A stretch of 64,000 nt of DNA from Paenibacillus aurantius (GTDB lineage: Bacteria > Bacillota > Bacilli > Paenibacillales > NBRC-103111), in contig NZ_CP130318.1 of assembly GCF_032268605.1 (NCBI RefSeq), forward strand, positions 5,906,501-5,970,500, in the 5' to 3' direction. A program made the translations under genes and the position numbers. This document shows positions 52,333 through 59,653 of this stretch, piece after piece. Every line of letters begins with the position of its first letter. The stretch's first letter is position 1. Under the pieces are notes generated by a model. That model ran no database searches. It was not told where the DNA came from and saw only the letters and a list, made by a program, of their open reading frames with translations.

Positions 52333-53183
52333 TGGAGCCACATCCCTGTTTTGTCATCGGATTTCTTCAGCCTTATGTACGTCCGGCACTCCGGGTCCGC
52401 CTCCTCGATCTCCACGAGCGACCGGGCATAGCCCTCGAGCCCTTGCTCCTGCACCCGGGCCGCTAGCTTCTCCATTCCCCCGGACTCTCTTCCTTCCACG
52501 GCTGGCGGAAACAAGCCGTCGGTGACGAGCAGGAGCGCCCGCAGCCCGATCCGGTTGATTCGCCCGTACTCCAGCGTCTCCGCGAGCTCCGGCTCCCCGT
52601 TCATCACGGAGTAACCCTCCGGCGTGTTGACCTTCATGCGGTTGGCCGTAATCACGGGCCTTACATACTCCCACAGCTCCGCCTTGGAGGCCAGCCCCCG
52701 GGCCAGACCCTCCCGCCACTTCGCCTTGGACACCCGGTCGAGGTGCTCCACATGGTCGCGCGTCACGACTCGCACAGCCCCGTCGGCATACACCGCGGCC
52801 AGCATGCAGTCCCCGGCCTGGGCGTATTCGATGCCTCCCGGCAGGATCCTTACCAGCGCCAGCCCTGTGCTCCACAGCTGGTCCTTGCGGGTGACATCAA
52901 TCCCGCACTCCTCCATGCGGGCCCGCAGCCGGGCGTTTGCCGCAAGCACCGCCTCCCGGAGGGAGAAGCCGCCTGGAACCGCCTCGGCCGACGGAAGGCC
53001 GTTCCAGTAGTCCGCCGCCAGACGGGAAGCGAGGTACCCGCCCGTTTCCCCGCCCGCCCCGCGGTAAGGAAGCAGCGAAGTCGCTCCGTCCAGCACGCCG
53101 TACAGCTGCAGGGATTCGTTTACTACGAGCGCATCCTCATTCCACGGATTGCTCCCCTGCAGGCTGATTTTGTCGATCCGCAT
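52326..53183 (-). CDS. PP2C-type Ser/Thr protein phosphatase
   Basis: The 285-aa protein has the PP2C metal-binding and catalytic patterns: NEDALVV near residue 15, GVLDGATSL, AGDCMLAAVYADG and LLLVTDGLF. The N-terminal position of NED and the second DG match the small stand-alone PP2C group. It removes phosphate from Ser/Thr proteins; substrates are unknown. The start at MRIDKIS has GGGAGG seven bases upstream. One base separates it from the MBL gene stop, so translation is likely coupled. Confidence 0.85.
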   Translation of the reverse strand: MRIDKISLQGSNPWNEDALVVNESLQLYGVLDGATSLLPYRGAGGETGGYLASRLAADYWNGLPSAEAVPGGFSLREAVLAANARLRARMEECGIDVTRKDQLWSTGLALVRILPGGIEYAQAGDCMLAAVYADGAVRVVTRDHVEHLDRVSKAKWREGLARGLASKAELWEYVRPVITANRMKVNTPEGYSVMNGEPELAETLEYGRINRIGLRALLLVTDGLFPPAVEGRESGGMEKLAARVQEQGLEGYARSLVEIEEADPECRTYIRLKKSDDKTGMWLQW

Positions 53184-53185
53184 CT

Positions 53186-53965
53186 TTAGGCCTCCCATCC
53201 CAGTTCTAAGCTTAATCCCGTTTCGGCCAGCCGGATATTCGGCGGCAGGAGGTACGTCCGCCCCAGGTCCACATCATGCGACATATGGGTAAAAACGGCC
53301 TGTCCCGCCCCCAGCTCCCGGACGAGCTCCTGTCCTTCGATCATGTCGTAAACGGAGCGGGTGTGGTAAGGAAACTCCTCCTTGTAGAAGGAGGTGCCGA
53401 GCACCAGCAGGTCCACGCCCGAGAAGAAAGCCTTGGCCTCCTCCGACAGGTTAATCGAATCGGGGCAGTAGACCCAGCGGTAGCCGTTCTTCGCAAAGCG
53501 GTAAGCGTAGGAGAACCCGTTCTTCCCGTGGGGTACCTTGAACGGCTCAATCGTCCATCCGCCGAAGGAAAGCCCTTGATCCGCCTCATGAAACGTGAGG
53601 CTGCTCTCCAGCCACGGGTACCGCTCCCGCACCGTCGCGAGCACCTCCTCCGGGCCGAAGAGCCTTCCCGTGTTCTTCGTCCAGCGGCAGGAATCGGCCC
53701 ATTCGGGAAGGCCCGCCATGTGGTCGAAGTGGGCGTGGGTCATGAGCACCCGCTTCATCTCGCGCCGGCCGAACCGTTCCATCTGGGCTTTCCAATCCGG
53801 CCCGCAGTCGATCAGAAGCGGACCGTCCCCGGTCGTAAGCTCCACCGAGGAGCGCAGCCTCCGGTTGCGTCCCGACGTCCGGGCCTCCCGGCACACTCCG
53901 CATTCACAATAAACGCGAGGAACTCCCATAGAGTCCCCTGTCCCCCAAAAGGTCAACCTGTCCAT
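53186..53965 (-). CDS. MBL-fold metallohydrolase (PhnP-like)
   Basis: The 259-aa protein has the metallo-beta-lactamase motif THAHFDHMAGLPEWAD, a Cys-rich N-terminal segment VYCECGVCREA as in PhnP-type phosphodiesterases, and FTHMSHD near the C-terminus with other metal-binding His residues. PhnP cleaves cyclic ribose phosphodiesters; other group members act as lactonases or nucleases. It is the first gene of the MBL/PP2C/ChrA operon. The start follows a GAAGGG site. Confidence 0.85.
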   Translation of the reverse strand: MDRLTFWGTGDSMGVPRVYCECGVCREARTSGRNRRLRSSVELTTGDGPLLIDCGPDWKAQMERFGRREMKRVLMTHAHFDHMAGLPEWADSCRWTKNTGRLFGPEEVLATVRERYPWLESSLTFHEADQGLSFGGWTIEPFKVPHGKNGFSYAYRFAKNGYRWVYCPDSINLSEEAKAFFSGVDLLVLGTSFYKEEFPYHTRSVYDMIEGQELVRELGAGQAVFTHMSHDVDLGRTYLLPPNIRLAETGLSLELGWEA

Positions 53966-54050
53966 CCCGAGCCCTTCTTCCTTTTTTGTATTAAGAGTAT
54001 CACACCGGAACTATTTCGAGAATCTTCCTCCACGGGCGCCTTATTTGTAG

Positions 54051-54056
54051 TATACT
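54051..54056 (+). promoter_or_regulatory. -10 element of the receiver-protein transcript
   Basis: TATACT at 54051-54056, preceded by a weak -35, predicts transcription from about 54063, exactly where the structured leader begins. Confidence 0.45.
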
Positions 54057-54062
54057 AAAGAA

Positions 54063-54170
54063 GTGTTTCCATGCTAAAAATTAAAGGTTGCCCAGGGCAA
54101 TCCCCGCGGAACCGCCTTAAGATAGGCGCTATTCTTGTGATTTTTGGTTTTTAAATCGCGTGTGGAAACC
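54063..54170 (+). ncRNA. Candidate structured leader RNA of the receiver-domain gene
   Basis: An outer stem GTTTCCA/TGGAAAC encloses an AAAAAT/ATTTTT stem, a hairpin formed by GGTTGCC and GGCAATCC, and a hairpin CGCC/GGCG with loop TTAAGATA. The layout is a multi-branch junction that starts at the predicted transcription start and ends before the ribosome binding site (AGGAG at 54174). No terminator lies inside. I could not match it to a known riboswitch class. Confidence 0.5.
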
Positions 54171-54184
54171 AGTCAGGAGCCTAC

Positions 54185-54613
54185 ATGATCCATGGTACGC
54201 CAGATGGCAAGACCGCTAACCGCTCCCATACCCACACTTTTCCTAGAATCCTCGTAGCCGAGGATCACGATATAAACCGCCGGGTGATCGAGCTCGTTCT
54301 CACACGGCTCGGTCACGAGGCCCAATATGTTCAAGACGGAGAACAGGCCCGGCTGGCCCTTGAGAACGACGCCTACGATCTGGTCTTCCTGGACCTGAAC
54401 ATGCCGGTTATGTCCGGTCTGGAGGTCGCCCGGGGTGTGGCTCCGGGAGAGAACGGCGAACGGCCGGTTCTCGTGGCCATTTCCGCCAGCGTCATGCCGG
54501 AGGACAAGGAAGCCTGTCAGGCTGCCGGGATGGACGAGTTCATCGGCAAGCCGTTTCGGGTCGATTCCGTCCGGGAAGTCATCGGTAAGTATTTTCCTGC
54601 CGTGGAGGCTTGA
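54185..54613 (+). CDS. Stand-alone response regulator receiver protein
   Basis: The 142-aa protein consists of a receiver domain only: ILVAEDHDINRRVIE (acidic pocket), LVFLDLNMPVMSGLE with the phospho-acceptor Asp near residue 67, and a Lys in EFIGKPFRVDSV. There is no output domain, so it acts by protein contact like CheY or Spo0F. A hybrid kinase is encoded elsewhere in the window (28948), and its partner could be of this kind, an inference. AGGAGCC precedes the start. A terminator follows. Confidence 0.9.
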   Translation: MIHGTPDGKTANRSHTHTFPRILVAEDHDINRRVIELVLTRLGHEAQYVQDGEQARLALENDAYDLVFLDLNMPVMSGLEVARGVAPGENGERPVLVAISASVMPEDKEACQAAGMDEFIGKPFRVDSVREVIGKYFPAVEA

Positions 54614-54676
54614 CCAGCCTTCCTCCCTTCAGAATCCGGGCCTTCGCAACCTAACGGGGCTCCCGAACCTTACAAT

Positions 54677-54720
54677 CAAAAGCCGAAGCTTCCGCCCATG
54701 CGGCCGCTTCGGCTTTTTTG
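54677..54720. terminator. Bidirectional terminator
   Basis: AAAGCCGAAGC pairs with GCTTCGGCTTT, with an A-run on the left and T-run on the right. It lies between the receiver gene and the protease gene. Confidence 0.85.
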
Positions 54721-54743
54721 ATATTTTCGGCAATAGGCTCCCG

Positions 54744-56306
54744 CTATTCCAAGGGAACCGGATAGCTAATCTCCTTATCTCCAGGTTTGCGCACAATACG
54801 CGCCTCTCCGTTCGTGTAATCAAAGATTCCCATGCATACGCCGTGGACCACCAGGTAGGTGCCGTCGTCCTGTTTCTGTACGGATCCGTCCGGATACCCC
54901 TTGGGGGAAACGTCCGATTCCACCCGGATAAAGCTGGCTACGGTATAACAGAACCCGAATTCCTTGTGAGCCTCCTTGGACACCGCCTGCAGAAGCCCCG
55001 GAAGAAGATCAGGATCCTGCTGATCCAAGGCCATTAGGCGGCCGCCCTCTTCCAGCGTCTCGGTAACAAGGCTGATCATGAAATCGGTCCCGAACTCCTC
55101 CCCAAAGGGAAACACCATGACGGTGAAATCGAAATCGTGCTTCCCCTGGTATCCCCGCACCTCCCCGAATTTTTTCTGAAGGTAGGTCGTCATGGCTTCG
55201 GCATTCTCTTCGAGGATCCGGTCGGGGTCGGGGTACCGTTCGGAAAGGGCCGCCAGGGTCAGCGGCTCGGCCGGCTTCTTCAGCAGGTCCTCTACGGCAC
55301 TGACCGGAATCGCGAGGTTAAGGTTCGCCGAGCTCTCATAGCCCGCGCTCGTGATGCCCACGAGCTCCCCTTTCAGGTTGAACAGGGCTCCGCCGCTGCT
55401 GCCATGATCAATCGGGACGGAAATCTGGATGTAGGGATACCCGTCGACCATCCGGTTCCGGGCGGAGACAATCCCCGTTGAAACGGTATTCTTCAAGCCG
55501 AGCGGAGACCCAATGGCCACGACCTGCTCCCCCTCCTTCAGGGCGGAGGAGCGGCCAAGCGCGACGGGAGCCACCGGCAGCGGCTCGGTTTGGAGCAGCG
55601 CGAGATCGCGGTCCCGGTCATGATTAAGCACCGTCTTCACCTCGAGCTCCCGGTCGTCGCTAAGAATGACCTTACCTTGGACCGCACCCTCAATGACGTG
55701 GTAATTCGTCACGATTTTTCCGTCACGTGATAGAACCACCCCGCTTCCCGCCGAGATCATCTCCCCGTCCTCATCGTATAGCTCGAGATAGACCACACGG
55801 TCCGAGAGTTCGGCAATGTCCTCCACCGACTTCATCCCCGGAGGCGGCACCGATGCCGGCGGCCGGGTTCCGTTATCGGGAGGGCTTTGGATAATGACCG
55901 TGCGGGTCCCTTGGTCCCACGCAATGCTGTAGCCGCTCGACTCCCCCACGAACCGGACCGGCACCATCGTCACGTCGCTTACGATCTTTGCCGGCACCTC
56001 CAGGGTGAGCGGAGAACCGTTCACGTAGACGGTCCGGCTGTCGATCGGAATCGTAAGGATCAGCCCGTCCCGGACCCCCGTGACCGTCCGGTATTCGTTG
56101 TTCCAGGTCACCTTCATGCCCATTCGTTCGAAGATCGAGCGGAACGGAACCAGGGTGGTCCCTTCCACAATAACCGGATTGACTTCAAAAACCATCGGAA
56201 CGTTGTCAAAAGTGACCCGAACTGCCCCTTCCGCCGAAACGCGCCCCGAAGGGATAAACAAAACCGCCGCCATGGCCAATGCCATGAGCCTGGTAAACCA
56301 GCGCAT
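54744..56306 (-). CDS. Secreted trypsin-like serine protease with copper amine oxidase-type N-terminal domain
   Basis: The 520-aa protein has a signal peptide (LMALAMAAVLFIPSGRVSAEG), a copper amine oxidase N-terminal (stalk) domain at about 30-145 (VTFDNVPMVFEVNPVIVEGTTLVPFRSIFERMG), and an HtrA-type trypsin domain with the triad His (TNYHVIEG), Asp (DRDLALLQ) and Ser (DHGSSGGALF). A C-terminal 130-residue domain of unknown type follows. The stalk domain is common in secreted Paenibacillus proteins and likely binds the cell wall. The start MRWFTR has GGAGAAGGGGG upstream. Confidence 0.88.
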   Translation of the reverse strand: MRWFTRLMALAMAAVLFIPSGRVSAEGAVRVTFDNVPMVFEVNPVIVEGTTLVPFRSIFERMGMKVTWNNEYRTVTGVRDGLILTIPIDSRTVYVNGSPLTLEVPAKIVSDVTMVPVRFVGESSGYSIAWDQGTRTVIIQSPPDNGTRPPASVPPPGMKSVEDIAELSDRVVYLELYDEDGEMISAGSGVVLSRDGKIVTNYHVIEGAVQGKVILSDDRELEVKTVLNHDRDRDLALLQTEPLPVAPVALGRSSALKEGEQVVAIGSPLGLKNTVSTGIVSARNRMVDGYPYIQISVPIDHGSSGGALFNLKGELVGITSAGYESSANLNLAIPVSAVEDLLKKPAEPLTLAALSERYPDPDRILEENAEAMTTYLQKKFGEVRGYQGKHDFDFTVMVFPFGEEFGTDFMISLVTETLEEGGRLMALDQQDPDLLPGLLQAVSKEAHKEFGFCYTVASFIRVESDVSPKGYPDGSVQKQDDGTYLVVHGVCMGIFDYTNGEARIVRKPGDKEISYPVPLE

Positions 56307-56504
56307 AAAAACCCCCTTCTCCTTCTCCCATGAAAAATGCGGATGGAGACCTTCTCCTCCGCTGTCTATTGTTTCCAGATGATTATAAGCCCGCTCCTTT
56401 ATAGGTTTCAAGACCTATTTGTGCGGGTGATTTACCGGGACGGTTCCCGGTCGGGAAGGACGGCCCTCTTCTCTATCCCAAAAGCCGATTTCCGCGTCCG
56501 GAAA

Positions 56505-56550
56505 CCAAAAAACCGGAGTCCGCCCACACGGCGGCTCCGGTTTTCTTTTG
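56505..56550 (-). terminator. Terminator after the sugar-binding protein gene
   Basis: AACCGGAG pairs with CTCCGGTT with an inner GCCG/CGGC-type stem, followed on the minus strand by a T-run. Confidence 0.75.
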
Positions 56551-56596
56551 GCATTATTCCCTCTCCTGCTTGATCCCGCCCGGCTTTCGCCGCGGC

Positions 56597-57910
56597 TTAC
56601 TTCTGCTCCACGTCCTTGCTCAGCTTGACGACTTCCTCCCAGCCCTTCTCGGGGGTCATCTTGTCAAACATGATCTGCTGGACGATGTTGTCGTATTCCT
56701 TGGCGAACTTGGCCCAGCCGCCCTTGTTGCCGGGACCCGGGTCAAAGACATTGCCTTCCTTCGAAACCTTGTTGATCAGCTCGATTCCCGCCTTGTCGGT
56801 GGCGTTGAATTTCGGCTCCAGCCCTTTCAGCACCGTTTTGGAAACCGGCGTTCCCCGCGAGGTTCCGAGAACATCCGCAGCTTCCGGATCGTTGATGAAC
56901 CAGTCGACGAACTTCTTCGCTTCCTCCAGGTTTTTGCTGTCCGGGCTTACGCTCCAGTACATGGAAGCCTTCAGCCAACCGCCCGGCTTGGAGCCCTTCG
57001 GCATAGGAGCGAGTGCCAGATTGCCCGGCTTCAGCGCGTCGAAGCCCGGGAACTCGGCGGCGTGGGAGCCTTTGATCAGAATCTTTTCCTGCCCGAGCAG
57101 GTCCATCTTGGCATCCTGCCCTTTATCGGAGGTCGTGACGTCCGCCGGAGTCGTAAAGCCTCCCTTGCGAAGCTCCTTCCACTGGTTCATCCATTCCATC
57201 CACGTATCCTTGTCGTAATTGAACTTGCCTTCCTTCGTGCGGGCGTTGCCCTTGCCCTTGCTGAGCTGGTAGGAATCGTACCAGGCGTTGTCCGCCGTCA
57301 TGTCCTTGATCAGGTACTGATCCTTCGCGAGCTTCGGCTTGACCTCCTTGGCCATCTGGAAGAGCTCCTCGAAGGTTTGCGGAGGCTGGATGCCCAGCTT
57401 GTCGAACACCGCTTTGTTGTATACCATGCCCCACGCGTTGTTTCCGAGCGGAACCGCGTAGAGCTTGTCTTTGTATTTGCCTGTCTCGAGAAGAGTGGGA
57501 TCAACGTCCTTCACATTGACGGAGGACAGATCCGCGAGCCGGTTGGAGCTGGCCCAATCGTTGAACCAGGCGGCATCCATCTGGAAAATGTCCGGCGTAT
57601 TCTTCGCGGCCGATTGCGTGGAAAGCTTATCCTGGTAGCCGTCGAAGCTTTGGTAAGCCGGTTCGAAGGTCACATTGGGGTGCTTCTTCGTATAGAGATC
57701 AAGCGCCTTCTGCGTGGCGTCATGCCGGGATTGGGAACCCCACCACATGATCCGGAGCTTGACCGGCGTCCCTGCGTTTCCGCCCGGTGCGGCCGAGCTG
57801 CCGCTTCCGGCTGCCGCTCCTTCTTCCTTCTTGACTCCGCAGGCTGCCGTCGTAAGGGAAAGCGCCAGAGCCATCAATGCGAGACTGCCGCGTTTGGTCG
57901 ATCGATTCAT
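56597..57910 (-). CDS. Sugar ABC transporter substrate-binding lipoprotein
   Basis: The 437-aa protein has a lipoprotein signal (LALMALALSLTTAACGVKKEEG) and the family-1 extracellular binding fold: LRIMWWGSQSRHDATQKALDLY, TPDIFQMDAAWFNDWAS and PLGNNAWGMVYNKAVFDKLG. It captures an oligosaccharide or sugar outside the cell and delivers it to the permeases at 61587 and 62433. It has its own promoter with a cre-like site. The substrate is not identified; the arrangement with YesM/YesN is typical for plant polysaccharide-derived sugars. Confidence 0.85.
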   Translation of the reverse strand: MNRSTKRGSLALMALALSLTTAACGVKKEEGAAAGSGSSAAPGGNAGTPVKLRIMWWGSQSRHDATQKALDLYTKKHPNVTFEPAYQSFDGYQDKLSTQSAAKNTPDIFQMDAAWFNDWASSNRLADLSSVNVKDVDPTLLETGKYKDKLYAVPLGNNAWGMVYNKAVFDKLGIQPPQTFEELFQMAKEVKPKLAKDQYLIKDMTADNAWYDSYQLSKGKGNARTKEGKFNYDKDTWMEWMNQWKELRKGGFTTPADVTTSDKGQDAKMDLLGQEKILIKGSHAAEFPGFDALKPGNLALAPMPKGSKPGGWLKASMYWSVSPDSKNLEEAKKFVDWFINDPEAADVLGTSRGTPVSKTVLKGLEPKFNATDKAGIELINKVSKEGNVFDPGPGNKGGWAKFAKEYDNIVQQIMFDKMTPEKGWEEVVKLSKDVEQK

Positions 57911-57949
57911 ACCCGATAACCCCTTTCTGATGTGCCTTAATCTGTCTTA

Positions 57950-57955
57950 ATCGTA
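57950..57955 (-). promoter_or_regulatory. -10 element of the binding-protein promoter
   Basis: TACGAT on the minus strand lies about 40 bases before the start; the -35 position holds only ATGCAA, so activation should be needed. Confidence 0.4.
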
Positions 57956-57960
57956 CCGGG

Positions 57961-58013
57961 ATGGAAAGCGCTTGCATAGGAGAGAGATGCACAATTCCTT
58001 TCACTATTTTACG
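57961..58013 (-). promoter_or_regulatory. Activator-box and cre-like site upstream of the binding-protein gene
   Basis: The minus strand reads GTAAAATA, then GTGCAT, then AAGCGCTTTCC (a cre-like site at 57961-57977). The same order and most of the bases occur before the permease operon at 63421-63470. The activator is probably the AraC-type regulator encoded between them. Confidence 0.6.
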
Positions 58014-58033
58014 CAAAAAACGAAAGCCCCCCG

Positions 58034-59653
58034 TCAGCCCTTGCTGAAGTCGGACGGGCTGCGGCCGGTATGCTTCTTAAACAGGGTGGTGAAATAAGGC
58101 ACGTTCTTGTAGCCGACCTTCTCGGCTATCTCGAACACGAGCAGCTTCCGCTCGAGGATAAGGCTCTTCGCCTTCTCCATGCGCACCCGGGTCAGGTAAT
58201 CGTTGAAGGTCTCCCCCGTCGCGTCCCGGAAAATGTTGCTTAAGTAGTTTCGCGACAGATATACCTTCTCCGCCAGGTCGGACAGCCGGATGTCCTCCGC
58301 ATAATGCTCGTGGATGTACCGGACCATGAAATCGACCGCCTGCTTGTGCTTCAGGTTGTCCGTGCGTGAGAACCGGTCGCAGACGTCCTTCACCTTCGTA
58401 AGCACCCAGGCCTTCAGCTCCTCCGCCAGGGAGACCTCCTGAAGCTCGCGCAGAACGTCCGGATCGGCAAACGCTTCGTCTAGCCCGAGGCCGGAGTCGT
58501 AGAGCGTGTACTTCAGAATGGCCAAGAGCTCCTCTCCGATATGCCGGAGCTCGGCGGCGGATACGGCCTTGCGGGCACTGAGCTCGGAGAAGAAGCGGTC
58601 CAGAGCGGCTTCCGCCTGCACCTCCGACAGCTGGCGGACGGCCTCCGCCATCTCCTGGTAGAAGCGGACGGGGCGAAAGCCGGTCTCCGCCTCCTCCCGG
58701 TCCTCCCGCTGCTTGGCGCAGTAGACGCGAAGCGTGGTGTCCGGGGCGCACCGCTTGTCCTCAAGCGCCAGAAAGGCCTCCTCCGTCGAATCCGCGATGC
58801 GCCGCCAGTCATGCTTCCCGAGCCCGGCCCCGATCTGCAGCCGGATGCGGAGATAGGTTTCCGCCGAGGCGATCAGCCTCTCTGCCAGCCGCAGGGCGAG
58901 CTCCCGGAAGCGCTCGTCGGATACCGCCCGGGACACATCGAGCAGCAGGGCCATGTGATGGCTGTGCAGCTCCAGAAAATGGGCCCCGACGCCGAGCTCC
59001 CGGGCGAGCTCCCGGCTGATGTTGCCGATGGCGAACCGCACCAGATTCCAGTCGCGGGCCGACCAGCCCTCCATGCGGTCGCCGCGGATCATCTCGACCG
59101 CGAGCACGAGGAACCGCGACGCGCCCCAGTCCGGTCCCTCGCCCGGAGGCGGTTCTCCGGCCTCTGGGCCTTTCCCGCAGCCGGTCACGACCGCCTTCAG
59201 CCATTCGTTCGCCACGAACGGCTCATAGAGCATGAGCTTCTGCCTCAGCTCATGCTCCTCCAGCCTTTGCCGGCTTGCAGCCTCGAGCTCGGCTATGGCC
59301 TTCTCCAGCACCTCGCGGATCGTCTGCAGGGTCACCGGCTTCGACAAATAGTCGTCCACGCTGAGCCGCAGCGCCTGGCGGGCGTACTCGAAGTCGGCGT
59401 AGCCGCTCAGGATGACGATCCGCCCGGCGAAGTCCTCCCGGCGCAGCTGCTCGATCATGTCGAGCCCGTTCATGACGGGCATGTAAATATCCGTGATGAC
59501 GATATCGGGGGCATGCTCGCGGATGAGCCGGAGGCCTTCCTCCCCGTCCATCGCCTCGCCCACCGGCTCGAGGTTAAGCTCCCGCCACGGAATCATGCGT
59601 TGCATGCCTTGAAGGGCCTGCCGGTCGTCATCGACGAGAACGATTTTCCACAT
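58034..59653 (-). CDS. AraC-type response regulator (YesN family)
   Basis: The 539-aa protein has an N-terminal receiver (IVLVDDDRQALQGMQRMIPW, phospho-Asp in IVITDIYMPVMNG, Lys in YLSKPVTLQ), a middle part with no clear domain, and a C-terminal AraC helix-turn-helix pair (IRLSDLAEKVYLSRNYLSNIFRDATGETFNDYLTRVRMEKAK, then GYKNVPYFTTLFKKHTGRSP). Phosphorylated by the adjacent kinase, it should activate the sugar-import genes. The start MWKIVLV has GGAGGAG upstream and overlaps the kinase gene by 26 bases. Confidence 0.9.
   Translation of the reverse strand: MWKIVLVDDDRQALQGMQRMIPWRELNLEPVGEAMDGEEGLRLIREHAPDIVITDIYMPVMNGLDMIEQLRREDFAGRIVILSGYADFEYARQALRLSVDDYLSKPVTLQTIREVLEKAIAELEAASRQRLEEHELRQKLMLYEPFVANEWLKAVVTGCGKGPEAGEPPPGEGPDWGASRFLVLAVEMIRGDRMEGWSARDWNLVRFAIGNISRELARELGVGAHFLELHSHHMALLLDVSRAVSDERFRELALRLAERLIASAETYLRIRLQIGAGLGKHDWRRIADSTEEAFLALEDKRCAPDTTLRVYCAKQREDREEAETGFRPVRFYQEMAEAVRQLSEVQAEAALDRFFSELSARKAVSAAELRHIGEELLAILKYTLYDSGLGLDEAFADPDVLRELQEVSLAEELKAWVLTKVKDVCDRFSRTDNLKHKQAVDFMVRYIHEHYAEDIRLSDLAEKVYLSRNYLSNIFRDATGETFNDYLTRVRMEKAKSLILERKLLVFEIAEKVGYKNVPYFTTLFKKHTGRSPSDFSKG

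Noticed and set aside
54063-54170. c-di-GMP (GEMM) riboswitch
   Set aside because: AGGGCAA is shared with the class, but the GAAA tetraloop, its receptor and the second helix consensus are missing.
56570-57919. Plus-strand frame of 449 codons opposite the sugar-binding protein gene
   Set aside because: Antisense shadow of a lipoprotein gene with a clear signal peptide and family motifs.
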